Shown: positions 1 to 9,700 of the stretch, piece after piece | How positions within the stretch are numbered: the stretch's first letter is position 1 | How the letters are laid out: each line of letters starts with the position of its first letter | From: Planctomycetota bacterium | GTDB lineage: Bacteria; Planctomycetota; UBA1135; GCA-002686595 | Assembly: GCA_028278425.1 (NCBI GenBank) | Contig: JANQEJ010000253.1 | Location: 19,406 to 83,405, forward strand | Direction of reading: 5' to 3' | Length of the DNA stretch: 64,000 nucleotides | Notes under the pieces: model-generated | Databases searched by the model: none | The model's input: only the letters and a program-made list of their open reading frames with translations | What the model was told of the DNA's origin: nothing | Position numbers and translations under genes: made by a program

Positions 1-312
1 GTCTGGGCGGTCGACAGCACGACGCAGCCCAACACGATGCTGACGGGCATCGCCGGCGGCTACGGCAACCTGACGTACCTCGCGCTGTCGCCGGTCACCG
101 CGTCGATCCCCTCGGCCTTCGGGCTGATCCAGATCGACCCGCTCCAGGCGGAGCTGCCGTGGATCGGCAACCTGGACGCCAACTACGGGACGCACCTGGA
201 GTTCCACCCGATCCTCCCCGGCGCGTCGGGGACGACGTCCTTCATCCAGGCCCTGATGCTCGACGGCATCGGCGGAGCGGTCGGGAACATGGTGCCCTAC
301 ACGGCGCCCTGA
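1..312 (+). CDS. C-terminal end of a secreted protein (5' truncated)
   Basis: The frame is open from base 1 to a TGA at 310-312, so the gene begins outside the window; about 103 residues are visible. No catalytic motif is present. The last 40 residues contain FIQALMLDG, which matches the closing segment of several other exported proteins in this window (M12B-like, M64, amidase, beta-helix proteins), where a hydrophobic strand ending in LQA is followed by a short turn and a terminal strand. I infer that this is the shared C-terminal module of an exported protein. The function of the missing N-terminal part cannot be guessed. Confidence 0.7.
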   Translation, partial: VWAVDSTTQPNTMLTGIAGGYGNLTYLALSPVTASIPSAFGLIQIDPLQAELPWIGNLDANYGTHLEFHPILPGASGTTSFIQALMLDGIGGAVGNMVPYTAP

Positions 313-329
313 CCCGCTCCCGTCCGGAG

Positions 330-335
330 TAAGAT
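330..335 (+). promoter_or_regulatory. Extended -10-like box TAAGAT, leaderless spacing
   Basis: TAAGAT lies 11 bases before the ATG of the M1 aminopeptidase, which has no Shine-Dalgarno sequence. The transcript would start a few bases before the start codon or at it. One of nine similar boxes in the window. Confidence 0.4.
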
Positions 336-346
336 CCCCGGCGCCG

Positions 347-2092
347 ATGGCCCGGGACCTCCACAGCCACGCCGAGCCGGAGCGCGTGCGCGTCCGCCAC
401 GTCGAGCTGGACCTCGACCTCGACTTCGACGTGCGCGCCGCCTCGGGCACGGCGGAGCTCCGCCTCGAGCGAACCGATCCGGCGGCGCCGCTCGTCCTCG
501 ACGCGGCGGGCCTGGAGATCGAGGCGGTGCGCGCGGCGGACGGCGCGCCGCGCGACTTCACGCTGGGGGAGGAGGTGGCGGCGCTCGGCGCGCCGCTGCG
601 CGTCGCGCTCGCGCCGGACGATACGTCGGTGACCATCGCGTACCGGGCCGCCGGTTCCGGGGCGCTCCAGTGGCTCGCGCCGGAGCAGACGGCGGGCGGC
701 GAGCACCCCTTCCTCTTCTCGCAGGGCCAGGCGATCCTCACCCGCACCTGGATCCCGCTGCAGGACTCGCCGGGCGTGCGGGTCACGTACGGCGCGACGC
801 TGCGCTGCCCCGCGGGCTTCACCCCGGTGATGAGCGCGGAGCAACTCGGCGAGGACGGAGACGGCGCCTTCCGCTTCCGGATGCCGCAGGCGATTCCGCC
901 GTACCTGATCGCGCTCGCCTGCGGCGAGCTCGCCTTCCGCTCCTTCTCCGAGCGCAGCGGCGTGTGGGCCGAGCCGTCGGTCGTCGACGCCGCGCACGAC
1001 GAGCTGCGCGACACCGAGGACATGATCCGCGCGGCCGAGGGTCTCTTCGGCGCGTACCGCTGGGGGCGCTACGACGTGCTGGTGCTCCCGCCGGCGTTTC
1101 CCTTCGGCGGGATGGAGAACCCGCGGCTGACCTTCGCCACGCCGACGATCCTGGCGGGCGACCGCTCGCTCGTGTCGCTCGTCGCGCACGAGCTCGCGCA
1201 CTCGTGGAGCGGCAACCTCGTCACGAACGCCACCTGGCGCGACTTCTGGCTCAACGAGGGCTTCACCGTCTACTTCGAGCAGCGGATCATGGAGGAGGTC
1301 TTCGGCCGGGAGCGTTCGGCGATGGAGCAGGTGCTCGCTCGCCGCGCGCTCGAGCGCGAGATGGCGGACCTCGCCCCCGAGGACCAGGTGCTGCACGTCG
1401 ACCTCGAGGGCCGCGCGCCGGAGGAGGGCTGCACCTTGGTTCCGTACGAGAAGGGCGCGTTGTTCCTGCGCCGCCTCGAGGAGCTCTTCGGGCGCGGGCG
1501 CTTCGACCGCTTCCTCGCCGGCTGGTTCGACGGGCACGCGTTCGAGAGCGTGACCACCGCGGAGTTCGTCGCGTACCTGCGCCGCGAGCTCCTCGACGGC
1601 TCGCCGGAGGTCGCCGCCAACCTCGACCTCGAGGCGTGGCTCTCCGAGCCGGGCCTTCCCGCGGACGCGCCGGTGGCGACGTCCGACGCGCTCGACCGGG
1701 TCGACGCCGCGCGCGCCGCCTTCCTGGCCGGGGACGGCGGCGTCGAGACCGGTGCCTGGACGACGCAGGAGTGGCTGCACTTCGTCGAGGGCGTGCCCGC
1801 GGACGCCGGCGCCGCCGCGCTCGACAAGCTCGACGCCGCCTTCGGCTTCACGGCGAGCGGCAACGCCGAGATCCTGTGCGCCTGGCTCAGGCTCGCCATC
1901 CGCGCGCGGTACGCCGCCGCGGACGCGCGCGTCGAGTCGTTCCTCTTCGAGGTCGGGCGGCTCAAGTTCCTGCGGCCGCTCTACGCCGCGCTGCTCGAGC
2001 TCGACGCGGCCCGCGCCCGGGAGCTCTACGCGCGCGCGCGGCCGCGCTACCACGCGGTGTCCACCTCGGCCCTGGACCGCCTCCTCGGCTGA
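347..2092 (+). CDS. M1-family zinc aminopeptidase (LTA4 hydrolase-like)
   Basis: A 581-residue peptidase that should remove N-terminal residues from peptides. The exopeptidase motif GGMEN is at residues 254-258. The zinc motif HELAH is at 281-285, followed by WLNEGFT, whose Glu is the third zinc ligand; all key residues are present. The order is an N-terminal beta domain, the thermolysin-like catalytic domain and a C-terminal helical domain, and the length fits the leukotriene A4 hydrolase/cold-active aminopeptidase branch rather than the longer PepN branch. No signal peptide is visible, so it is probably cytoplasmic. The ATG has no Shine-Dalgarno but a TAAGAT box 11 bases upstream. The next gene starts 59 bases downstream. 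The family is certain; the substrate is unknown. Confidence 0.93.
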   Translation: MARDLHSHAEPERVRVRHVELDLDLDFDVRAASGTAELRLERTDPAAPLVLDAAGLEIEAVRAADGAPRDFTLGEEVAALGAPLRVALAPDDTSVTIAYRAAGSGALQWLAPEQTAGGEHPFLFSQGQAILTRTWIPLQDSPGVRVTYGATLRCPAGFTPVMSAEQLGEDGDGAFRFRMPQAIPPYLIALACGELAFRSFSERSGVWAEPSVVDAAHDELRDTEDMIRAAEGLFGAYRWGRYDVLVLPPAFPFGGMENPRLTFATPTILAGDRSLVSLVAHELAHSWSGNLVTNATWRDFWLNEGFTVYFEQRIMEEVFGRERSAMEQVLARRALEREMADLAPEDQVLHVDLEGRAPEEGCTLVPYEKGALFLRRLEELFGRGRFDRFLAGWFDGHAFESVTTAEFVAYLRRELLDGSPEVAANLDLEAWLSEPGLPADAPVATSDALDRVDAARAAFLAGDGGVETGAWTTQEWLHFVEGVPADAGAAALDKLDAAFGFTASGNAEILCAWLRLAIRARYAAADARVESFLFEVGRLKFLRPLYAALLELDAARARELYARARPRYHAVSTSALDRLLG

Positions 2093-2151
2093 CCTCCCGC
2101 GAATTGCCTACACTGGTCGGGTCCCCCAGGCACCCAGGAGATCCCCTCGCC

Positions 2152-3897
2152 ATGCGCCCGAGCTTTGCACCCGCTCTCTTCCTATTCGCGCTTCCCGCCT
2201 TCGGCCAGGACGCGCCGCAACCCGCGCCCGACCATCTTCTCCAGGCCCTCGACCTTTCGTCCGGATGGGTCCAGAGCCTCGACCTGCCGCTCTCCCCGGA
2301 GGTTGCGACCGTCGAGGTCTTCCTCGACGGCGGCGTGCGCGTCCTCCATCTGGCGCCCCATTCGGTCCGCGCCGACGAGTTCCAGCTCCTCGTGCAGGGC
2401 GCCGACGGGACCATCGCGCCCGCCACGCCGCCGCCGCCCGCCACCGTGCGCGGCATCGTCGCCGGTTTCCCCGAGAGCCACGTCGCCGGATCGCTCGAGG
2501 GCGGCCGGCTGACCGCGGTGGTGCGCCTGCGCGCCGGCGAGAGGCCCTGGGGAATCCACCCCGCCGCCGACCTCGACCCGGCCGCGCCCGCCGCGGAGCA
2601 CGTGCTCTACGACGCCGCGGACGTCCTGCCGCTGCCGGCGGTCTGCGGCGTGCCCGACGTGGTCGGCGACGTGCGCCCCGACCAGCCGACCGGCGCCGAC
2701 GGCGGACCGACGACGGAGTACGCGCAGATCGCCTGCGACGCGGACGTCCAGTACTACCAGAAGAACGGGAGCTCCGTCGCCTCGACGGTGGCCGACGTCG
2801 AGAACGTGATCAACGGCTGCGACGGGATCTACGACTCGGACTTCCAGATCCGCTACATCATCGGGACGATCCTGGTGCGCACGTCCGAGCCCGATCCCTA
2901 CACGACGACGTCGCCGTCGCCGCTCCTCGGCGAGTTCAAGACCGAGTGGCTCGCCAACCAGGGGGCGATCCAGCGCGACGTCGCGCACCTCTTCACCGGG
3001 AAGAACCTCGCGGGGTCGGTGATCGGCATCGCTTACCTGAACGGAATCTGCAGCTTCGGCTCCGGCTACGGGCTCTCGCAGTCCAAGTACACGAGCAGCC
3101 TCACCTACCGCGTCGCGCTGACGGCCCACGAGCTCGGGCACAACTGGGGCGCCAACCACTGCAACGGGGACTCCGACTGCAAGATCATGTGCTCGGGCCT
3201 CGGCGGCTGCACCGGGGGTGTGACGTCCTTCGGCGCCTCCGCCTCGGCGACGATCCTCGCCAAGAAGGCGATCGCGAGCTGCCTCAGCGGGCCGCCGCCC
3301 ACCGTCGCGCCCGTGCTCACGAGCGCGACGCCCTCGACGACGCCGGCGTACCAGCCCGGGACGATCCAGGTGACGGGCACCGGCTTCGAGTGGGCGACCG
3401 AGGTGAAGCTCGGGAACCAGGTCCTCCCCTCGCCGGGCGGGTACTTCGCCCTCGACGACTCGACCCTGCTGCTCACGATCGGCGCGCCCGACGCGTCCGG
3501 CGTGAGCCAGTTGACCGTCAAGAACGACGTCGGGACGAGCAACGCGCTCCCGATCACGTTCACGGAGAGTTTCCCGCCGAAGCTGAACAACCTCTTCTGG
3601 GGGTTTTCGACCTACTCGTACGACTGGAAGTTCGGCGGCGAGGCCAACGACCTCTGGTCGCTTTCGGTCGCGGTGGGCGACGCGAGCACCTTCTCGCTCT
3701 TCGGCTACGACTTCCTCACGAGCGGGATCCTCGTGACCTTCGGGACCCTCGACGGCGCCGGCGTCGGCTCGCTTCAGGCCGTCCTTCCGGCGAGCGCGGT
3801 CGGCCTCTCCTTCTTCTCGCAGATCGGCGTCATCGACGACGCGACGGGGGTCTTCCACTCCGCGAGCAACATCACCTCCACCTTCGTCATCATCTAG
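2152..3897 (+). CDS. Secreted M12B-like zinc metalloprotease with IPT/TIG domain
   Basis: A 581-residue exported protease. Residues 1-18 form a signal peptide. A long N-terminal prodomain-like region is followed by a metzincin catalytic domain whose zinc site, HELGHNWGANH, is at 326-336 (HExxHxxGxxH). Cysteines just after the site (ANHC, DSDC, IMC) resemble the disulfides of reprolysin/ADAM-type M12B enzymes. An IPT/TIG-like immunoglobulin fold follows at about 385-465, and the end (SLQAVLPASA) resembles the C-terminal module shared by several exported proteins here. The ATG was chosen because AGGAG lies 13 bases upstream and the signal peptide starts there; the frame is open far upstream but that part is antisense-like noise over the M1 gene. 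A role in degrading external protein is inferred. Confidence 0.88.
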   Translation: MRPSFAPALFLFALPAFGQDAPQPAPDHLLQALDLSSGWVQSLDLPLSPEVATVEVFLDGGVRVLHLAPHSVRADEFQLLVQGADGTIAPATPPPPATVRGIVAGFPESHVAGSLEGGRLTAVVRLRAGERPWGIHPAADLDPAAPAAEHVLYDAADVLPLPAVCGVPDVVGDVRPDQPTGADGGPTTEYAQIACDADVQYYQKNGSSVASTVADVENVINGCDGIYDSDFQIRYIIGTILVRTSEPDPYTTTSPSPLLGEFKTEWLANQGAIQRDVAHLFTGKNLAGSVIGIAYLNGICSFGSGYGLSQSKYTSSLTYRVALTAHELGHNWGANHCNGDSDCKIMCSGLGGCTGGVTSFGASASATILAKKAIASCLSGPPPTVAPVLTSATPSTTPAYQPGTIQVTGTGFEWATEVKLGNQVLPSPGGYFALDDSTLLLTIGAPDASGVSQLTVKNDVGTSNALPITFTESFPPKLNNLFWGFSTYSYDWKFGGEANDLWSLSVAVGDASTFSLFGYDFLTSGILVTFGTLDGAGVGSLQAVLPASAVGLSFFSQIGVIDDATGVFHSASNITSTFVII

Positions 3898-5394
3898 TTG
3901 CGCCCCTCTTCGATCGTGCTCCTGACCCGCGGCCGCGGGCCGGAGCTCGAGGTGTTTCTCGTCGCGCGCGCGCCGGAGCTCTCCTTCTTCGGCGGCTACT
4001 GGGCGTTCCCCGGCGGCGTGCTCGACGAGCGCGACCGCGACGGCGGGCTCGACGAGGACGCGGCGCTCGCTCGCTGCGCACTGCGCGAGCTCTTCGAGGA
4101 GACCGGCGTCCTCCCGCCGGAGCTGGCGGCGCGCCTCGCTCCGAGCGAGCGCGAGCGCCTGCGCGGCGATCTGATCGACGGCTCGGCGGGAGACGCGCGC
4201 TGGTTCGAGCTCATCGCCGGCGCGCCCGAGGCGGCCGCCGGGCTGCGCACCTTCGGGCGCATCACGACGCCGCCCTTCACCGCGGTGCGCTACCGCTCGC
4301 GCCTCTTCCACGTGGAGCTTCCCGCGGGCGAGGAGCCGACGATCCTGCCCGGGGAGCTCACCGACGGCGTCTTCCGCCGGCCGGAGACGGCGCTCAAGGG
4401 CTGGACCGCGGGCGAGCACTTGATCGTGCCGCCGGTGCTCTTCCTGCTTCACGCGCTCAGAGAGCGTTCCTTCGAAGACGCGCTCGACCGCGCGGCGCGC
4501 GTGTGCGTGGAGGTCGACGACGGCGTCCTCCATCCGGTGCGCCTCACGCCGGGGCTCTGGATGGCGCCGCTCCGCACCCCGACGCTGCCGCCGGCGACGA
4601 CGACGAACGCCTACTTCGTCGGGACCGACGAGCTCTACGTCGTCGACCCGGCGACGCCGCACGCGGACGAGCAGGCGCGGCTCTTCGCGCTGATGGACCG
4701 CTGGCTGGAGGAGGGGAAGCGGTTCGCCGGCGTCCTGCTGACGCACCACCACTCAGACCACGTCGGCGCGGTGGGGGCGACGTCGCGGCGCTACGACCTC
4801 GAAGTCCACGGGCACGCCCTGACGCTCGACCGCGTCGACCAGGACTTCCGCCCCGGGCGCGCGCTCGCGGACGGCGACGAGATCGACCTCGGCCACGCGC
4901 CCGACGGTTCGCCGGGGTGGATGCTCCGCGCGTACCACACGCCCGGCCACGACCGCGGGCACCTCGTGTTCGTCGAGAGCCGCTACCGGAGCGCGATCGC
5001 GGGAGATCTCGTCTCCACGCTTTCGACGATCGTGATCGATCCCCCGGAGGGGCACTTGGCGACCTACCTCGCGAGCCTGAGGCGCATGCTCGCGCTCGAC
5101 GTGGGTGTGCTGTACCCCGCGCACGGCCCAAGCTGCCGCGAAGCGGGCCGGTACCTGCGCTACTACCTCGACCACCGCCGCGAGCGGGAGGAAGCGCTCG
5201 TCGGTGCGCTCTCCCGCGGCGTCGAGACGCCCGCGGAGCTCGTGCGGGCGGTCTACGTCGACGTCGACCCCGCGCTCCACCCGATCGCGGCGCGCTCCCT
5301 GGAGGCGGGGCTCCAGAAACTCGCGGACGAGGGCCGCGCGCGCCGGCGGGGGACGCCGGACGATCCGCGCTGGGTCCTGAGCGAATCCCTGTGA
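3898..5394 (+). CDS. Nudix hydrolase fused to metallo-beta-lactamase-fold hydrolase
   Basis: A 498-residue protein with two complete hydrolase domains. Residues 1-200 are a Nudix domain: the box has GG at 39-40, an insertion rich in Asp, then RELFEETG at 63-70. Residues 230-430 are a metallo-beta-lactamase fold with THHHSDHVG at 282-290, the two-metal site, plus later HTPGHD and GD motifs. The C-terminal 70 residues look like the small winged-helix tail of LACTB2-type nucleases. Nudix domains hydrolyse nucleoside diphosphate compounds; LACTB2-like proteins cut single-stranded RNA, so an RNA or nucleotide clean-up role is inferred. It starts with TTG immediately after the stop of the protease gene; an in-frame GTG a few codons on is an alternative. 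No signal peptide. Confidence 0.85.
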   Translation: MRPSSIVLLTRGRGPELEVFLVARAPELSFFGGYWAFPGGVLDERDRDGGLDEDAALARCALRELFEETGVLPPELAARLAPSERERLRGDLIDGSAGDARWFELIAGAPEAAAGLRTFGRITTPPFTAVRYRSRLFHVELPAGEEPTILPGELTDGVFRRPETALKGWTAGEHLIVPPVLFLLHALRERSFEDALDRAARVCVEVDDGVLHPVRLTPGLWMAPLRTPTLPPATTTNAYFVGTDELYVVDPATPHADEQARLFALMDRWLEEGKRFAGVLLTHHHSDHVGAVGATSRRYDLEVHGHALTLDRVDQDFRPGRALADGDEIDLGHAPDGSPGWMLRAYHTPGHDRGHLVFVESRYRSAIAGDLVSTLSTIVIDPPEGHLATYLASLRRMLALDVGVLYPAHGPSCREAGRYLRYYLDHRREREEALVGALSRGVETPAELVRAVYVDVDPALHPIAARSLEAGLQKLADEGRARRRGTPDDPRWVLSESL

Positions 5395-5519
5395 CCGCGA
5401 CGCAACGCTTACCCTAGTCCTGCGAGCCGGGGACTCCGCCACGCCACAGGCAGATGGCGGCCGGTGGTTGACGGGTTCCCCGGCCTCCCCCTTTCGCAAC
5501 GCCTTCGAGTCGAGGAGAC

Positions 5520-6728
5520 ATGCCGATGCTCGCGTCCATCACCGCACTCTTCTGCGCGATTCCGCTCGCTCAGGACGGACCGATTCCCCAGGACTGGGTG
5601 ATCCAGAGCGGCCAGTCCTTCAACTACGACACCTCGCTCGGCCCGCTGCACCTGAACAGTCTCACCGTCCAGGTCGGCGGGTTTCTGCGGGTTCTCGGAC
5701 CGCAGCCGTTCGTGCTCGTCGCGGACTCGTTCATCCAGATCGACGGCACCGTCGACGCGGGCGGTATCGACGCGAAGCAGGTGGGAACGCTCTTCACACC
5801 CACGCAGCCGGAGATCGGAGCGATCGGCGGCCCCGGCGGCGGGCAAGGGGGCACGGGGAGCCCGGAGACCACGGGCTCGAGCAAGAAGGGCGGCGGCGGG
5901 AGCGTCGGCTTCCCGAGCGCGGCGGGCATCCTGCGCGGCGGCCAGGGCGGCGAGACGGGCTTCAGCCCTTCGGGGGACAAGGAGCAGCGCCGCGGAGCCG
6001 GCGGCGGCGGCGGCGCCTTCGGTCCCGACGAGCCGCCGCTCGTCGCCGAGGCCGGCAGCGACGGCCACCCGGCCGGCACCGGCGCCTGCACCTTGACGAG
6101 CCCGCCGAAGGGCGGCCAGCCGAACCAGATCCCGTTCCAGGACGGGAACCCGCTGAACGACTTCTGGGGGCGCAAGCTCGATCCGGCGAGCGGGTCCGTG
6201 ATCCACGGCGAGCTGAAGACGCCGCGCGCCGGCTACGGCGGCGGCGCGGGGGGCGACGCGATCCAGAGCTCCACCTTCCCGACGATCCCTTTCGGCCCGC
6301 CCTTCATCGACAAGAAGGGCGCGGGCGCCGGCGGCGGAGGAGGACTCCTGGTCTTCGTCACGCCGGTGATCACGGTCGGCTCCCTCGGCGAGCTCCGCGT
6401 GGACGGCGGCGACGGCGCGACCGGCGAAAACGTGATCGCCTTCGACCACATCGCGGGCAGCTCCGGCGGCGGCTCGGGCGGGATGATGATCTTGCAGGCG
6501 GAGCTCATCGACCTTTCGCAGGCGAGCGCGGACGCCCTGACCGCGATCGGCGGCGAGGGCGGTATCGGCAGCACGAGCGGCATCCTCGGTCTGAGCAAAG
6601 GCGGCAACGGAGGGCCGGGGCTCGTGCAGTTGCACACGCGCAATCCCGCGAACGTGCTGCTGCGGGTGGGCTCGACGCTCGACGACCTGACGGCGCCGAA
6701 CGGGCACGTCTTGCTGCCGGAGCTTTAG
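5520..6728 (+). CDS. Secreted glycine-rich protein of unknown function
   Basis: A 402-residue exported protein with a short hydrophobic N-terminus ending near residue 17. The middle is dominated by Gly-rich stretches (GGPGGGQGG, GGGGG, GAGAGGGGG) between short beta-strand-like segments, including two copies of the pattern in which a strand is followed by VDGGDG or VDAGG. That pattern is typical of low-complexity surface proteins found in Planctomycetes and Myxococcota. No catalytic motif was seen. The start is supported by GGAGA 3 bases before the ATG; an alternative ATG is two codons later. Its TAG overlaps the stop codon of the convergent PVC cytochrome gene by three bases. Role unknown; a structural surface protein is only a guess. 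Confidence 0.75.
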   Translation: MPMLASITALFCAIPLAQDGPIPQDWVIQSGQSFNYDTSLGPLHLNSLTVQVGGFLRVLGPQPFVLVADSFIQIDGTVDAGGIDAKQVGTLFTPTQPEIGAIGGPGGGQGGTGSPETTGSSKKGGGGSVGFPSAAGILRGGQGGETGFSPSGDKEQRRGAGGGGGAFGPDEPPLVAEAGSDGHPAGTGACTLTSPPKGGQPNQIPFQDGNPLNDFWGRKLDPASGSVIHGELKTPRAGYGGGAGGDAIQSSTFPTIPFGPPFIDKKGAGAGGGGGLLVFVTPVITVGSLGELRVDGGDGATGENVIAFDHIAGSSGGGSGGMMILQAELIDLSQASADALTAIGGEGGIGSTSGILGLSKGGNGGPGLVQLHTRNPANVLLRVGSTLDDLTAPNGHVLLPEL

Positions 6729-9700
6729 AGCTCGCGCACCCGCAGGTTCCGCAGCCGGATCGAGCTCGTTCCGGCGTGGAGCTGGAAGCCCAGCCGCCCC
6801 TCCGCGACCGCGTCGTCGCGGAGGTCGGTCGTGACGGAGCCGTTGACCTCGATCCGCAGCCGGTCGCCGCGCGCCTCGACGACGTAGTGGTTCCAGCCGT
6901 CGACGTCGACCACGGGGGACCACACCTCCTCGGGCGCGCGGTGGAGCATGCCGCGGCGGCCCTCTTCGTAGAGCGAGCCCCAGTAGACTTGGCCGGCGTC
7001 GGCCTGGTAGCCGTGCAGGCCGTAGCCCTCGACGCGCTGCGAGCGGAACTGCAGGCCGCTGTTGCCGGCGACGACGCGCAGGTCGAACTCGAGCACGAAG
7101 TCCGCGTAAGTCCCTTCGCTGATCAGGAAGGACGAGCCTGGCAGACCCTCGCCGTCGCCGGCGATGAGGCCGTCGTCGACCCTCCAGATCGACGCGTCGA
7201 AGATCCAGCCGTCGAGGGTCTCGCCGTCGAAGAGGGTCGTCCACTCCGACGTCTCGGGCGGATGGGGTCGCGCGTCGGACTCGAGGAAGAAGAAGAGGTC
7301 GGCCACCTCCTCGAGCGTGAGCCCGTCCAGGAGCGCGTTCGGCATGAGCGAAAGCTCGGCCGGACGCCGCTCCTCGATCTCCGTCGGCGTCAGGGTGACG
7401 CGCGTGCCGTCGGTCCGTGCGAGCACGAGCTTCGCGCCGTCGTCGACCACGGGGAGACCGGACTCGACGCCGCCGCCGACGAGGAACGCCTCGACCGCGC
7501 GGTAGGCCTCGGGCACCTGCCGCGAGGGATGGACGATCGTGTCGAGCATGTCCGCGCGCGAGAAGCGGTTGACGGCCGTGGATAGATCGGGCCCGAGCTC
7601 GCCGCCGGTGCCGTCCATCGGATGACATCGCGCGCACCCCGCGTCGAAGACGCGCGCGCCTTCTTGGAGCGAGCGCCGCTCCTCGTCGAGGGCGCGGCCG
7701 AGGAAGGCGAGCGTCGCGTCGTAACCCCACGGCGTTCCGCCGTAGGCGGGCGGCGGCGTCCAGGCGGCGGGGACCGGGACGCCGCTCTCGAAGTCGAGGA
7801 GGTGCGCGTGCTCCGCGCCGAACACCGCGCGCGCGTCCTCGGCGATGCGGTCGACGTAGCCGCCGAAGCTCATGCCGCCGCTCCAGCGGCTCGCCGCGGC
7901 GAGCCAGCCGGCGAATTCCTCGCGCGTCGCGTCGGTCCACCCGCGCGGGATCGCGCGCAGGCAGTAGGCGAGGTGGACCTGCTCCGCGCGCGAGCCCTCG
8001 GTGCGCAACCCTTTCAGGAGCGCCTCGACCGCGCCGTCGGGGGCGAGGTGGGCGACGATCAGCGCGAGCTCGCGGTCCGTCTCGCGGTCCCCGGTCGGAT
8101 AGCGCTGCAGGATCATCCGCGCCAACGCCGGATCCAACTCCGCGGGCGCGTCCGGATCGAGGAGGAAGAGCTGCAGCGCGCGGAGCGCCACGCGGCGCGC
8201 GAGCCCCTCTTCGACGAGAAGCCCCGCCGCGCGGTGGATCCCGCGCAGGCAGTCCTCGGGGTCTTCGCGTTCCAATCCGAGCCGCGCCGCGACCACGAGT
8301 CCCTCGGCGAGCGCGAGGGGATCGAGCCCGCCGGGGAGGTTGACGGCGCGCAGGTTCGTTCGTTCGAGCGCGCGCGCCGCGGCGTAGCGCGCGAAGCGAT
8401 CCGGGTCGGACAGGTGCTCCAGGACCAGCGACCGCGGCGTGTCGTCCCCGTACGACGGCCACGCCCGGGGTCCGGGCGTCGCGGCGACGCCGGTCTCGCC
8501 CTCGTAGACCAGCCGGTAGAGCCAACCCTCCGTCCCGCGGCCGCCCGTGCTGAAGAGGAGCGAGCCGTCGGGCGCCACTTCGAGGTCCGTCACGTTCAGC
8601 GGGCGACCGAGCACGAGCTCCTCCGCCTCCGCGGTGTAGCTCAGACCCTGGGGGCGGAGATGAAAGGCCACGATGCGCCCGCGCGACCAGTCGCCGCACA
8701 GGATCGCGCCCCGGTAGCGCGCGGGGAACATCGCCCCGTCGTAGTGCTCCACGCCGGTCGGCGACCCCCGTCCGACCTCGCACGCGGGCGGCAGGGAATC
8801 CGCGTAGCTCGCCGGCCACTTCGTCGTTCCCGTGCGCCAGCCGTACTCGCCGCCGGGAACGACGTGGACCAACCGCACCTCGCGATACCACGGCAGGCCC
8901 AGGTCCCACTCCATGTCGGAGTCGAACGTGAAGAGGTCGCCGTACGCGTTGAAGGCGAGGTCGTAGTGATTCCGGAACCCGCCGGCGAGAACGCGCCACT
9001 CGCGCCCCTCGCGGTCGACGCGGACGACGACTCCGCCGGGCGCGCCGACGTCGGTCGCGTGGCCGCGCGGGTCCTGGAAGGAGGGGAGCAGGTGCCCCTC
9101 GTAGTAGAGGTGGTAGGGAGACGCTTCGCTCCACTCGCTCGCGACCGACGAGTGGTTGCCCACGGCGACGTAGAGCGCGCCGTCCGGGCCCGCGACCACC
9201 GCGTGGGGACCGTGCTCGCCGGTCCCGCCATCGAACTTGCCGAGCAGCACGGGCTCGCCGGGGTCGTCGCCGTCGACGCGGTACAGCCCGGGCCCGTCCG
9301 GTCCGCGTCCGACGGCGAAGAGCAAGCCCTCCGACCAGAGCAGTCCCTGGCAGTGCGTGAGCTCGTCGGTGAACGGCTCCTCCGCGTCGAACGCGCCGTC
9401 GCCGTCCTCGTCGACGAGCCGCACGATGCCGTCGTCCTGCGCGCCGAGCAGCGGTCGGCCGTCGCCGTCGAGGGTGAGCGAGAGATAGGACCCGAGTCCG
9501 CGCCACGCCTCCTCCACGCGGAAGCCCGGGGGCACCTCGAAGCTCCGCTCGCGCGGCTCTTCGAAGCGGAGCTCGCCCCACGGCCCGTCGCCGTAGGCGC
9601 CGAAGACGCGGGCGGGCCGCCATTCGTCGCCGTCCTCCGCGCGCGTGAGCCAGTCGGAGTCGGTGACCAGCCAGGCTCGGGACCCGTCGAAGAGCTCGAC

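Noticed and set aside
242..2053. 603-codon open frame antisense to the M1 aminopeptidase
   Set aside because: No domain, extreme Arg/Glu/Ala bias, and the sense strand encodes a complete enzyme.
6725..6728. Shared stop region of convergent genes as a regulatory signal
   Set aside because: Overlapping convergent stops also occur at 49005-49008 and are explained by gene compactness.
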